DNA from: a virus
Length of the DNA stretch: 47,230 nucleotides
Direction: 5' to 3' (one strand)
IMG/VR virus record: IMGVR_UViG_3300025671_000110
Span: 1 to 47,230 of that record
This document shows positions 15,893 through 24,830 of the stretch, one piece after another; position 1 is the stretch's first letter; each line of letters begins with the position of its first letter. Made by a program: the position numbers and the translations under genes. The notes under the pieces were generated by a model. The model worked only from the letters and a program-made list of their open reading frames with translations, was not told the origin of the DNA and did not search any database.

Positions 15893-16387
15893 ATGGAACT
15901 ACCTAAAAAATCGCCAGTACGTGCAATTAAAAATTTGTCAGATAGTCAGTTAAAAAAACTGAGTAAAAATTTTGACAATACATTAAATAAAGCAACTGCT
16001 TTTCATAGTTTATCTGCAGTTTCTCCTAATCCTAAAATGAAAGAGTTTGGTGAAAAGTTTATAGAAAATTATAAATTTGCTAAAAAATTTAAACCTATTG
16101 TACAAAAAGAAATTTTAAAACGTGACAAAGGTAGATCAATGCCTGATGAATCAGTAAGTCCTAAACCTAAAAAAACAGTGAATAAAAAAGCAGGACAACA
16201 AGTAGGTTTATCTTCTACTAAGGCTGTTAAACAAATTAAAAAAGATACAGATGAAGAAAAGAAACGTAAGTATAAACAATTTAGAAATAACAATCCTAGT
16301 ACTCCACCAAGTGTTATGAAAAAAGGTGGTAAGGTTAGTTATAAAAAGGGTGGGAAAATTGGCTGCTCACATAATAGGTTATATTAA
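15893..16387 (+). CDS. Basic protein ending in the CSHNRLY tag
   Basis: The 164-residue protein is helical and lysine-rich with no recognised domain. Its C-terminus reads GGKVSYKKGGKIGCSHNRLY: a GG[RSK][IV] doublet and a terminal CSHNRLY. The same terminal seven residues occur on the proteins of 36750-36938 and 36953-37174, some 20 kb away. It is the seventh consecutive basic gene product of the 11391-16551 island, apart from two interspersed small genes. Confidence 0.75.
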   Translation: MELPKKSPVRAIKNLSDSQLKKLSKNFDNTLNKATAFHSLSAVSPNPKMKEFGEKFIENYKFAKKFKPIVQKEILKRDKGRSMPDESVSPKPKKTVNKKAGQQVGLSSTKAVKQIKKDTDEEKKRKYKQFRNNNPSTPPSVMKKGGKVSYKKGGKIGCSHNRLY

Positions 16388-16389
16388 GA

Positions 16390-16551
16390 ATGTCTATCAA
16401 TCGTGCAAGTGTTGGACAGCAAATCATAAAAGCCCCATCGAAAAGACGATTGAAGAGGACTTCTGGCAACAGGAATGGCGCAAAACCTATGATCCGATTA
16501 AAAGACCTTAAACTAAGATTAAAGAAAAGTAAAAAGAGTAGGTTGTATTAA
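16390..16551 (+). CDS. Very small basic protein (53 residues)
   Basis: A complete frame opens at 16390, two bases after the previous stop, and closes by sharing one base with the next ATG (TAATG). It begins MSINRASVGQQIIKAPSKRR and ends KKSKKSRLY. It is almost a quarter Lys/Arg. The start resembles the MAINRASI start of the capsid protein and the end resembles the RLY of the CSHNRLY tag; both could be chance. Neat fit between two genes is the main support. A longer competing frame at 16326-16511 is overlapped by it and looks like noise. Confidence 0.68.
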   Translation: MSINRASVGQQIIKAPSKRRLKRTSGNRNGAKPMIRLKDLKLRLKKSKKSRLY

Positions 16552-17222
16552 TGGCTACTTCAGGTACATTTAACTTCAATATGGATATAGATGAAGTTAT
16601 TCAAGAAGCAATGGAGATGATAGGTGGCGAAGAAACTCTTGGTCACGAGCCTAAGTCTGCACGGCGTTCTATTAACCTTATCTTACAAGACTGGCAGAAC
16701 CGTGGCGTTATGCTATGGACTGCCAATACTTCTGCCGTTACGCTTGCAACTAGTGTAACTACCTTTGCACTTGCTTCTTCTACTATTGATGTGCTTGAAG
16801 CTGTACATAATCGTAATGATACAGATGTTCAGCTTGAACGTATTTCTATGCAGGAATATCTAAAGATACCTAATAAAGGACAGACAGGACGTACAACACA
16901 ATATGCGGTACGACATGAACGTGGCAACCCTGTGGTACATTTGTGGCCTATTCCAGAAAATAATACTGATCAAATAAAATTAGAATTAGTTCGTTATATG
17001 GAAGATGTAAATAAATCTGCTATTCAAAATGCAGATATTTCTCGTAGGTTTCTTCCGTGTTTAACTGCAGGTCTTGCATATCAAATGTCTATCAAACGTC
17101 CTAATGTTGATATGAATAGAATTCAAATGATTAAGACAGAGTATGAAGAAAGACTTGGACGTGCAATGGAAGAAGACAGAGAACGTGTAAGTATATTCTT
17201 TAAACCAAAGGTAACTGTTTAA
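16551..17222 (+). CDS. P22 gp4-like head-tail adaptor
   Basis: The 223-residue protein shows helical parts (IDEVIQEAMEMIGGEETLGH, ARRSINLILQDWQNRG), a central strand pair (VVHLWPIPENNTDQIKLELV) and a C-terminal helical part (IQMIKTEYEERLGRAMEEDR). This is the signature of P22 tail accessory factor gp4-type adaptors, which seal the portal and seat the tail in short-tailed phages. Its partner, the gp10-like protein, is at 25899. It is the second adaptor-like protein in this genome (the first is at 10717). Confidence 0.85.
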   Translation: MATSGTFNFNMDIDEVIQEAMEMIGGEETLGHEPKSARRSINLILQDWQNRGVMLWTANTSAVTLATSVTTFALASSTIDVLEAVHNRNDTDVQLERISMQEYLKIPNKGQTGRTTQYAVRHERGNPVVHLWPIPENNTDQIKLELVRYMEDVNKSAIQNADISRRFLPCLTAGLAYQMSIKRPNVDMNRIQMIKTEYEERLGRAMEEDRERVSIFFKPKVTV

Positions 17223-17500
17223 TGGCTACACGAAGAGATGTATATGGTCTTTGTGATACTTGTGGATTCAGATATAAATTAAACCAGCTAAAGAAAAATA
17301 GTTATGGTTTAATGGTATGTCCTACCGATTATGATTATAGTTACGATTTAAAAAATCATCCACAAAACAAATCACCAAGAATAGATGAAAAAGAATTTAT
17401 TCGTGATATACGTCCTGACCCTAATACAGACCGTAACGGTGCATGGACTGCAGTAACCATTACATTTAATAATAACCTCAAGTATTGGAATTTGATATAA
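17222..17500 (+). CDS. Small zinc-ribbon-like protein
   Basis: The 92-residue protein has CDTCGFRYKLNQL and, after a short loop, MVCPTDYDYSYDLKNHPQNK. The CxxC plus a later CxxD fits half a zinc ribbon or a treble-clef-like knuckle. The phrase after it (YDLKNHPQNKSPRI) recurs in proteins beside adaptor genes in other marine phages. It may be a tail-knob or adaptor accessory protein; metal binding is inference. It shares one base with each neighbour. Confidence 0.78.
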   Translation: MATRRDVYGLCDTCGFRYKLNQLKKNSYGLMVCPTDYDYSYDLKNHPQNKSPRIDEKEFIRDIRPDPNTDRNGAWTAVTITFNNNLKYWNLI

Positions 17501-20064
17501 TGGCAGATTTAACTGGAAAACTCATAGCAGATTCGTATAAGAATCTTTTACAAACATCTGATACAAACAGTAATGGTTTAGGGTCAGGTCAGTTTGTTTA
17601 TATTCAGGATGGTGCAGGACGTAACTCTACACTGCAAATTTCACAGTCAGGTATTAATCTGACAGGTACAATTCAAATTAATGGTACACAACTTGTAGCA
17701 ACTGCAGAGCAACTTAATACTGCCGCAGCAGGTGCAACATCTGTTACAGGTATTGTAGTTGAATCAGGTGATAGTAAATATGGTCGTACACTAACAGGTA
17801 CTGCAGGTGTTACTATTACCAATGCTAATGGTACTGCAGGTAATCCTACATTTGCTCTGACACAAACAAGTGTATCTGCAGGTACTTATGGGTTAAGCCA
17901 ATTTACAGTAGATGCCTATGGACGTATTACAGATGTAACAGTTGCCAATACTGTATCAGCTAATTCATTTGTAGGTGGTACATTTAGTGGTTCTTCACTT
18001 ACAATAGAAAACAATGTATCAGTAAGTGGTACACTTGATGTTGTAGGTGCTGCTAATATTGATGGTAAGTTGTCTGTATCAAACGATATTAATAGTACTG
18101 GTACTCTTACAGTTGCAGGTGCTACGTCTGTAGGTGGTAAACTTACTGCAGGCAACATTTCAACAAGTGTAGTAAGTGCTACATATTTGTATGGTGATGG
18201 TTCTAACATTACAGGTCTTGCAGGTGCAGGTACAATGACTGCCTTAACTGCAGGTACAGGTATTCACATTCTTGAAAATGCTACAACTGTAACAGGCATT
18301 ACTGGTTCAGGTACAGTTGTTATAAATTCTAATCAGTCTTTTGGTACAGTAAGCGTAACTACACTTGATGTAAATAATAATCTTATTGTAGATGGTAGTG
18401 CAACTTTTGTAGATAATGCTGCTCTTCATTTTGGTACAGATAAAGATTTAACTATTCAACATAATGGTTCTAATTCTTTAATTACTGACAGTGGAACTGG
18501 AAATCTTTTTATACAAAGTAATGAAATACGTTTAACCAATACTGGTTCGTTTTCTATGCTTACCCTTACAGACGGACAAGATGCAGACTTTCCGTATGGT
18601 GTTCAAGTAAGCGGTACAGTAAGTGCTACAAGCTTTGTTGGTCCAACTATTACTTCTATTAATAATGTTATTGCGGCAGTATCTGCAGTTACTTCAGTTA
18701 ATGCGGCAGCAATTACATCTATTAACAATGCTATTGGTGGTGCTGGATATGCAACAACTTCACAACTTGCAGTAGTATCAGCATATGCAACAAGCATAAC
18801 AGAAGCTTTATCGGCTACACTAGCAACATCTATTGGTAATCATTTACCACTTGCAGGTGGTACTATGACTGGTGCAATTACACTGCCGGGTAATCCTTCT
18901 GCAAACCTTGAAGCCGCAACAAAGCAATATGTAGACAATTTAACTGCTGCGGCTATTCACTTCCATGATGCAGTTCGTGTAGAATCACCTATTAATCTTA
19001 ATGCTACTTATAATAATGGTACTGCAGGTGTAGGTGCTACACTTACTAATGCAGGTACTCAAGAAGCATTGGTTATTGACGGTGTAACTCTTAATACATC
19101 TGACCGTGTGCTTGTATATGAACAAACAGATGCTACACAAAATGGTGTGTATACAGTTACTGATGTAGGTTCTGGTTCTACTAATTGGGTACTTACTCGT
19201 GCAACAGATGCAGATAACTACGCACCGGGAACTAATAGTGGTCTTGACGAAGGTTCTTACTTCTATGTTCAAGAAGGTGATACAGGTGCAGGTGAGGCTT
19301 ATGTATGTAATACAATAGGTACAATTACTTTTGGTACAACTAATATTACCTTTATACAGTTTAGTTCTGCTCTTGTCTATACTGCAGGTTCAGGAATTAA
19401 TATTAATGCAAGCCGTGTAATATCAGTATCTGGTGTTCCTTCATCAGCTACCATTGCCGCCTTGTCAGCTACAATGGCTACGTCTATTGACAATAGTAAC
19501 ACTAATATTACTACCAATACTAATGCTATTACTTCTATTAATAATGTAACAACATCTATTAATAATGTTATTACTGCTCTGTCAGCTACGATGGCAACAA
19601 GCATTGACAATAGCAATACAAATATTACTACGAATACAAATGCCATTACATCTATTAATAGTGTAATTGGTACAGTATCTAGTACACTGGCAACTTCAAT
19701 TGCTAATCATTTGCCCTTGTCTGGCGGCACATTAACTGGTAATATAGTAAATGCTGTACATACGGCATCTCTTACTGGTGCTAATACACCTGACTTTAGT
19801 ACTTATAATAGTTTTGTTTGGACACTTACAGGAGACTTAACTCTTAATAACCCTACTACAGAAGTAGGTGGCATGGCAGGTGTGTTTGTATTTAAACAGG
19901 ATGCAACAGGAACTAGATTGCTTTCACTTGGTTCTGAATATAAAACAGCAGGTGGTTCAGGTATTACATTGTCAACTGCGGCAGATGCAGTAGATGTTGT
20001 TCCTTATTTTGTAGAAGTTACAGGTACTATTTATTTAGGCGCAGCTACGAAAGCTTTCGCATAG
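17500..20064 (+). CDS. Tail fibre or appendage protein, repeat-rich
   Basis: Taking the ATG at 17500 (one-base overlap with the preceding stop) gives 854 residues beginning MADLTGKLIADSYKNLLQTS. The body is Gly/Thr/Ser/Ala-rich with fibre-type phrases LPLAGGTMTGAITL and, later, LPLSGGTLTGNI. Between them is a globular part with EAATKQYVDNLTAAAIHFHD and the repeated YxY/VTDVG strands of trimeric fibre shafts. Two 39-residue repeats containing NITTNTNAITSIN follow. Role: adsorption fibre attached to the tail, acting outside the cell. An alternative start five residues earlier (17485) lies inside the preceding gene and is less likely. Confidence 0.82.
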   Translation: MADLTGKLIADSYKNLLQTSDTNSNGLGSGQFVYIQDGAGRNSTLQISQSGINLTGTIQINGTQLVATAEQLNTAAAGATSVTGIVVESGDSKYGRTLTGTAGVTITNANGTAGNPTFALTQTSVSAGTYGLSQFTVDAYGRITDVTVANTVSANSFVGGTFSGSSLTIENNVSVSGTLDVVGAANIDGKLSVSNDINSTGTLTVAGATSVGGKLTAGNISTSVVSATYLYGDGSNITGLAGAGTMTALTAGTGIHILENATTVTGITGSGTVVINSNQSFGTVSVTTLDVNNNLIVDGSATFVDNAALHFGTDKDLTIQHNGSNSLITDSGTGNLFIQSNEIRLTNTGSFSMLTLTDGQDADFPYGVQVSGTVSATSFVGPTITSINNVIAAVSAVTSVNAAAITSINNAIGGAGYATTSQLAVVSAYATSITEALSATLATSIGNHLPLAGGTMTGAITLPGNPSANLEAATKQYVDNLTAAAIHFHDAVRVESPINLNATYNNGTAGVGATLTNAGTQEALVIDGVTLNTSDRVLVYEQTDATQNGVYTVTDVGSGSTNWVLTRATDADNYAPGTNSGLDEGSYFYVQEGDTGAGEAYVCNTIGTITFGTTNITFIQFSSALVYTAGSGININASRVISVSGVPSSATIAALSATMATSIDNSNTNITTNTNAITSINNVTTSINNVITALSATMATSIDNSNTNITTNTNAITSINSVIGTVSSTLATSIANHLPLSGGTLTGNIVNAVHTASLTGANTPDFSTYNSFVWTLTGDLTLNNPTTEVGGMAGVFVFKQDATGTRLLSLGSEYKTAGGSGITLSTAADAVDVVPYFVEVTGTIYLGAATKAFA

Positions 20065-20075
20065 GAGTTATATAA

Positions 20076-23000
20076 ATGAGTTTGACTAATAGTCCATTTT
20101 GGTTTTCATCTGGTGCTACCTCTGCAGGTGGTGGCGGTACTGTAGTATATCCTACAAGTATTAACCAATCTTTACGTGTTGATGATTCTAAAAGCCAACG
20201 TATGTATCAAAATACTGTAGCTGGTAGCGCACAAAAATTCACAATGTCATGCTGGATTAAACGCACAGAGTTAAGTGATGCTGGCACTATTTTTTCAAGC
20301 TGGAATGGTGCGTCTAACTTTGTAAATATATATTTTAGTGGGGATTACCTATATGTTTATATTTGTGATAACCGTTCTGGATTTGTTGATTATAACTTTA
20401 ACACCCAATCTGCGGCAGGTGGTGGAATTATATTTAGAGATGTAAGTGCTTGGTATCATATAGTAGTTGCTGTAGATACTACTCAATCTTATGTCTATGA
20501 AAGATATAAAATATATATAAATGGTGTTGATACACAAGCACGTTCTGGTGGTTCTGGGAATGACCTTCCATTAAATTACAATATGGAAATTAACGAAGCT
20601 AGTGGTCAAAACTTTATATTTCATAATCCAGACAGTTCAACATATTATGGAAGTTTTTATGTTGCTGATATGGTTTATGTTGATGGCACAATGTATGATG
20701 CAAACACTTTTGGTGAGTTTATTAACGGCATATGGGTTCCTAAAGATATTTCTGCTCAATCAATTTCATATGGTAATAATGGATTTTATTTAACATTTTC
20801 TGATAACTCTACTGCTTCAGCATTAGGTACAGATTCTAGCGGTAATGGAAATAATTTTACAACAGTAAATAATTTTGCTACTAGTGACCAAGTGCCGGAT
20901 AGTCCGACTAATAACTTTGCTACTTGGAACGTGTTACAGCCAACAGGTGCGGCGCAAGGGACAATGACGCTTTCTGAAGGCAATATGAAAGCAACTGGCG
21001 GCTCAAGCATTTACCGTCAAGTTATGGGCAATATGTCTGTGCTTGGTGGCAAGTGGTACACTGAGTTCTATATCACTGATGCTGGCTATCCATCTTGGCA
21101 AGTTGGTTGGACAAAGGCAAATAGATATGAAGCCTTTACAGGTGCTGGAACCGAATCTACAGACCTAGCAAATTTTGGAGATTTTAGTACTTCAAATGGT
21201 TTTATTTCAACATTTGGTCAGGCAAGCTTTGGAACACAATACGCATGGTCAACTTTATGGTCTGGTGGAACAGCACCAACAACAGGCGATGTAATTGGTT
21301 GTGCCGCTGATTTTGATAATGGCAAGTTATGGTGGTCAATTAATGGAGAATGGATAAATATAGGTGCTGGTGCTGGTGACCCAGCAAATGATTCAAATCC
21401 ATCAGCAACCTACACTGCATCTGATTATGAAGATGATTTTAAATCACCACATTATTTGAACTACAATGGGTCTGCTGTTTTGAACACTGGTCAGGATAGC
21501 ACGTTTGCTGGAAACACAACTGCTGGCGGCAACAGTGATGCCAACGGCTACGGTGATTTTAAGTATTCTGTGCCATCCGGCTTCTTGGCGATGTGTTCAG
21601 CCAACCTGCCAGCACCAGCTATTGGTCCTCAACTAGCTTCAGGCCAACAGTCTGACAATTACTTTGAAACTATCCTATATACAGGTACTGGAGCAACACA
21701 ACACATTGGTTCAGGTGGCGCACAGCATCCTATAGATGTTACTACTGTTGCTAATAGTATTAGATTTAATGATGATGATAGTGCTTATTTAAGCCGCACA
21801 CCTGCATCTGCTGGTAATCGTAAAACATTTACACTTTCTACTTGGATAAAACCAAATCCAGCAGCTACAAATTATCCTCCTATTTTTAATGCAGGAACAA
21901 GTGCGCCAGATACGGTAATCAGACTTGATAATACTGGCAAGTTGCAGGTTGTACTTGAAAATGGTGGAGGCAGTGATTCGCAACTTACTACCAATAGAAC
22001 ATTAAAAAGTTCTTCAACATGGTATCATATCTTAGTTGCTGTAGATACTACAAACGCCACGGCTGATGATAGAATAAAAATTTATATTGATGGTGTTGAG
22101 GAAACATCTTTTGCATCTAGAACAAACCCATCTTTAAATTTAGATACAAATATTAATAATACAGTAGTTCACAAAATTGGAGCACAGAGATATGCATCCT
22201 ATTGGGATGGCTATATGGCAGAAATGTATTTTATTGATGGTACTGCTTTAGACCCAACATATTTTGGTCAATACGGTTCTAATGGTTATTGGATTCCAAA
22301 AGCTGTATCAGGTTTAACATTTGGTACTAATGGTTTCTATCTTGACTTTTCTGACAACTCAACTGCTACTGCATTGGGTACAGATAGTTCAGGTAATGCT
22401 AACAACTTTAGTGCAACTAACGTAGCAACAACTGACCAGATGGGTGATAGTCCTACACAAAACTTTGCTACATTTGACCCTAACAGACCTTCTGGAACAA
22501 CACTTACTTTATCAGAAGGTAACTTAAAAGCAGAAAGAACAAGCACTTCTTTTGCTCAAGCATATTCAACTTTTGAAATGACTAGTGGTAAATGGTATGC
22601 GGAGTTTTTATTAGATGCAGGTAACAGTGGTGTAGGTGTTATTGCTGGTAGAACAATTCCTAGTACAAATAGATATATGGGGCAAGATAGTTACACTTAT
22701 GGATATTATGTTGATGGACGTAAAGTAAATAACGCAACGTATACAACTTATGGAGATAGCTATACAACTGCCGCAGATGGTTCTGGTGATGTAATTGGTG
22801 TTTTAATTGATGCAGATAATGGAAACATATCTTTTAGTAAAAATGGAACAGTTCAAAACTCTGGTATTCCTGCTTTTAGTGGAATACAAGGCCCATTCAG
22901 ATTTGCTATAGCATCTGAATCAAACTGTTTTCACATAGCTAACTTTGGACAAGACGATACATTTTCAGGTTTTAAAACAAGTGGTAGTGCAGGAGCAGCA

Positions 23001-24065
23001 GACGGTAATGGCTATGGAAAATTTTATGATACACCACCTACTGGCTACCTTGCTTTGGTAAATGACAATATTCCAGTAGAAGGTATAACTGGTCCTGATT
23101 TTGTATGGTGGAAGAACCGAACTGATGTTGCATCGCATATGCTTGGAGATAGCGTTAGAGGTGCTGGTAAGGTTTTGTCTTCTAATAACACTGACGTTGA
23201 ACTTGATAGCACATCAACGTATTTTTCATCATTTGACTATGATGGATTTACAGTTGGGACTGCTAATGTAACAAATGGTTTAAATGATAAAATGGTAGCT
23301 TGGACTTGGAAAGCAGGTGGTAAAGCTAATACATTTAATATAGATGGTACAGGCTATGCCTCAATAGCTGCATCACCTATTAGTGATGGTACTATTCCAT
23401 TAACAGGTTTGTCTACTAATACAACTTCTGGGTTTAGTATTCTTGGCTATGCTGGCACAGGTTCTAATGGAACAGTGGCTCATGGCTTATCTAGTGCGCC
23501 GGAGATGTTTATCTGCCGCAACCGCACCAACGCAAGAGACTGGCTGGTTTACCATAAAGACATTGGCTACACAAAAGACATCTTCCTGAACCTGACAAAT
23601 GCAGAAAGAAGCAATGACGTTTATCAGCAACAGGCACCTGATAATAGTTTGATTTATCTTGAGACACAAGACAGGATAAATGAAAGTGGGTCAAATCATA
23701 TTATGTGGTGTTTCCACAGTGTTGATGGCTACAGCAGGGTCGGCAAATATGTCGGCAACAATTCTACAAATGGCCCCTTTAATTACACAGGGTTTAGGCC
23801 AGCGTTTGTTATAATAAAAAGAACAGATAGCACGGCAGGATGGGTTCTTTACGATGATAAAAGGGACACATACAATCAGATGCAATATGTATTATGGCCT
23901 AATTTAAATAATGCTGAATACACATCAAACTTGCTTCATGTAGATTTTTTAAGCAATGGCTTTAAGGTTCGTAATGCTACTTATGGTGAAACTAACGCAT
24001 CAGGCGGCAGTTACATTTACATCGCCTTTGCCGAACAACCTTTTAAATACGCCAATGCACGATAG
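20076..24065 (+). CDS. Receptor-binding fibre with duplicated LamG-SPRY modules
   Basis: The 1329-residue protein is built of two copies of a lectin-like module. Copy one has a LamG/concanavalin-type part near residue 55 (FTMSCWIKRT; WYHIVVAVDTTQSY) and a SPRY-type part near residue 326 (GKWYTEFYITDAG). Copy two has the same parts near residues 585 (FTLSTWIKP; WYHILVAVDTTNA) and 839 (GKWYAEFLLDAG). The last 320 residues (DFVWWKNRTDVASHMLGDSV; GFRPAFVIIKRTDSTAGW) match a C-terminal domain type found on other phage fibres (DUF7483-like by memory). Base composition varies along the gene. An AGGAG ribosome site precedes the ATG. It most likely binds host surface sugars. Confidence 0.82.
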   Translation: MSLTNSPFWFSSGATSAGGGGTVVYPTSINQSLRVDDSKSQRMYQNTVAGSAQKFTMSCWIKRTELSDAGTIFSSWNGASNFVNIYFSGDYLYVYICDNRSGFVDYNFNTQSAAGGGIIFRDVSAWYHIVVAVDTTQSYVYERYKIYINGVDTQARSGGSGNDLPLNYNMEINEASGQNFIFHNPDSSTYYGSFYVADMVYVDGTMYDANTFGEFINGIWVPKDISAQSISYGNNGFYLTFSDNSTASALGTDSSGNGNNFTTVNNFATSDQVPDSPTNNFATWNVLQPTGAAQGTMTLSEGNMKATGGSSIYRQVMGNMSVLGGKWYTEFYITDAGYPSWQVGWTKANRYEAFTGAGTESTDLANFGDFSTSNGFISTFGQASFGTQYAWSTLWSGGTAPTTGDVIGCAADFDNGKLWWSINGEWINIGAGAGDPANDSNPSATYTASDYEDDFKSPHYLNYNGSAVLNTGQDSTFAGNTTAGGNSDANGYGDFKYSVPSGFLAMCSANLPAPAIGPQLASGQQSDNYFETILYTGTGATQHIGSGGAQHPIDVTTVANSIRFNDDDSAYLSRTPASAGNRKTFTLSTWIKPNPAATNYPPIFNAGTSAPDTVIRLDNTGKLQVVLENGGGSDSQLTTNRTLKSSSTWYHILVAVDTTNATADDRIKIYIDGVEETSFASRTNPSLNLDTNINNTVVHKIGAQRYASYWDGYMAEMYFIDGTALDPTYFGQYGSNGYWIPKAVSGLTFGTNGFYLDFSDNSTATALGTDSSGNANNFSATNVATTDQMGDSPTQNFATFDPNRPSGTTLTLSEGNLKAERTSTSFAQAYSTFEMTSGKWYAEFLLDAGNSGVGVIAGRTIPSTNRYMGQDSYTYGYYVDGRKVNNATYTTYGDSYTTAADGSGDVIGVLIDADNGNISFSKNGTVQNSGIPAFSGIQGPFRFAIASESNCFHIANFGQDDTFSGFKTSGSAGAADGNGYGKFYDTPPTGYLALVNDNIPVEGITGPDFVWWKNRTDVASHMLGDSVRGAGKVLSSNNTDVELDSTSTYFSSFDYDGFTVGTANVTNGLNDKMVAWTWKAGGKANTFNIDGTGYASIAASPISDGTIPLTGLSTNTTSGFSILGYAGTGSNGTVAHGLSSAPEMFICRNRTNARDWLVYHKDIGYTKDIFLNLTNAERSNDVYQQQAPDNSLIYLETQDRINESGSNHIMWCFHSVDGYSRVGKYVGNNSTNGPFNYTGFRPAFVIIKRTDSTAGWVLYDDKRDTYNQMQYVLWPNLNNAEYTSNLLHVDFLSNGFKVRNATYGETNASGGSYIYIAFAEQPFKYANAR

Positions 24066-24077
24066 GAGAATATAAAT

Positions 24078-24560
24078 ATGCCTTGGAAATATAAAGCAAG
24101 AATTATTAAAGAAGGAAGAGCATGGCAGGATGACTATGGTATCCAGCATCCTTCTTCATGGGTGCGTTGGTCTGCTGAAACTAAAGCATCTAAAGGTTTA
24201 GTGTGGGAAGAACCACCTGCACCACACGATGGACGTTTTTACTTTGGTAGAGACTTGGATGGTAATCTTATTCCACGTGACTTGGCAGAACTTAAAGCTG
24301 GTGAAATTGCCAAAACAAAACAAACTGCAGGTAGTCTTCTTAGTTCTACTGATTGGTATGTCACACGTGAAGTAGAAGAAGGTACAAATTGTCCTACTAA
24401 TATTAAAAACTATCGTAGAGCAGTACGTGCTAAATCAAATGAAATAGAACAACTCATTGATAAGACAATAAGTATTGACGAACTAAAAGCTTTGATGGAA
24501 GTGGCAGAAGGTGAAAAAGCTGCACCTATTAATAACTGGCCTGAACTAGAGGACTTTTAA
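24078..24560 (+). CDS. Tail fibre assembly-like protein
   Basis: The 160-residue protein begins MPWKYKARIIKEGRAW and carries the segment STDWYVTREVEEGTNCPTNI followed by KNYRRAVRAKSNEIE. The DWYVxRxxEEG...YRxxVR pattern is found at the C-terminus of tail fibre assembly and DUF4376-type proteins. It lies directly after the large fibre, with an AGGAG ribosome site, as expected of a chaperone for it. Confidence 0.72.
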   Translation: MPWKYKARIIKEGRAWQDDYGIQHPSSWVRWSAETKASKGLVWEEPPAPHDGRFYFGRDLDGNLIPRDLAELKAGEIAKTKQTAGSLLSSTDWYVTREVEEGTNCPTNIKNYRRAVRAKSNEIEQLIDKTISIDELKALMEVAEGEKAAPINNWPELEDF

Positions 24561-24790
24561 TGGAAATGAATAACCTTATAGATATTCTTTTAATGGTAAT
24601 TGCCAGTGCTTTTGGTTGGTGGGCTAATAATACTACCAAAGAAGTAAAGCGTCTTGAGATTCTTCTTAACAGAACAAGAGAAGACTATGCAACACGTGGT
24701 GAACTAAAGGAAGATATGGATAGGGTTATGGAAGCCTTGCACCGTGTAGAAGATAAATTAGACCGTATATTGTCTGACAGACGTAATTAG
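24560..24790 (+). CDS. Small membrane protein with coiled-coil tail
   Basis: The 76-residue protein has one N-terminal membrane helix (about residues 5-22, IDILLMVIASAFGWW) followed by a charged coiled coil (VKRLEILLNRTREDYATRGE, then MDRVMEALHRVEDKLDRIL). This is the form of XhlA-type lysis accessory proteins, some small holins and inner-membrane spanins. Being between fibre genes rather than in the lysis region, a virion or membrane-docking role is as likely. Confidence 0.72.
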   Translation: MEMNNLIDILLMVIASAFGWWANNTTKEVKRLEILLNRTREDYATRGELKEDMDRVMEALHRVEDKLDRILSDRRN

Positions 24791-24798
24791 TATATAAT
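24770..24798 (+). promoter_or_regulatory. Candidate promoter inside the tail block
   Basis: TTGTCT (24770-24775) and consensus TATAAT (24793-24798) are 17 bases apart and precede the gene at 24831 by a normal leader length. Confidence 0.5.
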
Positions 24799-24830
24799 AG
24801 TAGCAACAGTTTAAGAATAGGAACTAAGAT

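Noticed and set aside
16326-16511. 61-residue frame across the end of the CSHNRLY protein
   Set aside because: It overlaps two better supported genes (15893-16387 and 16390-16551) and has no ribosome site.
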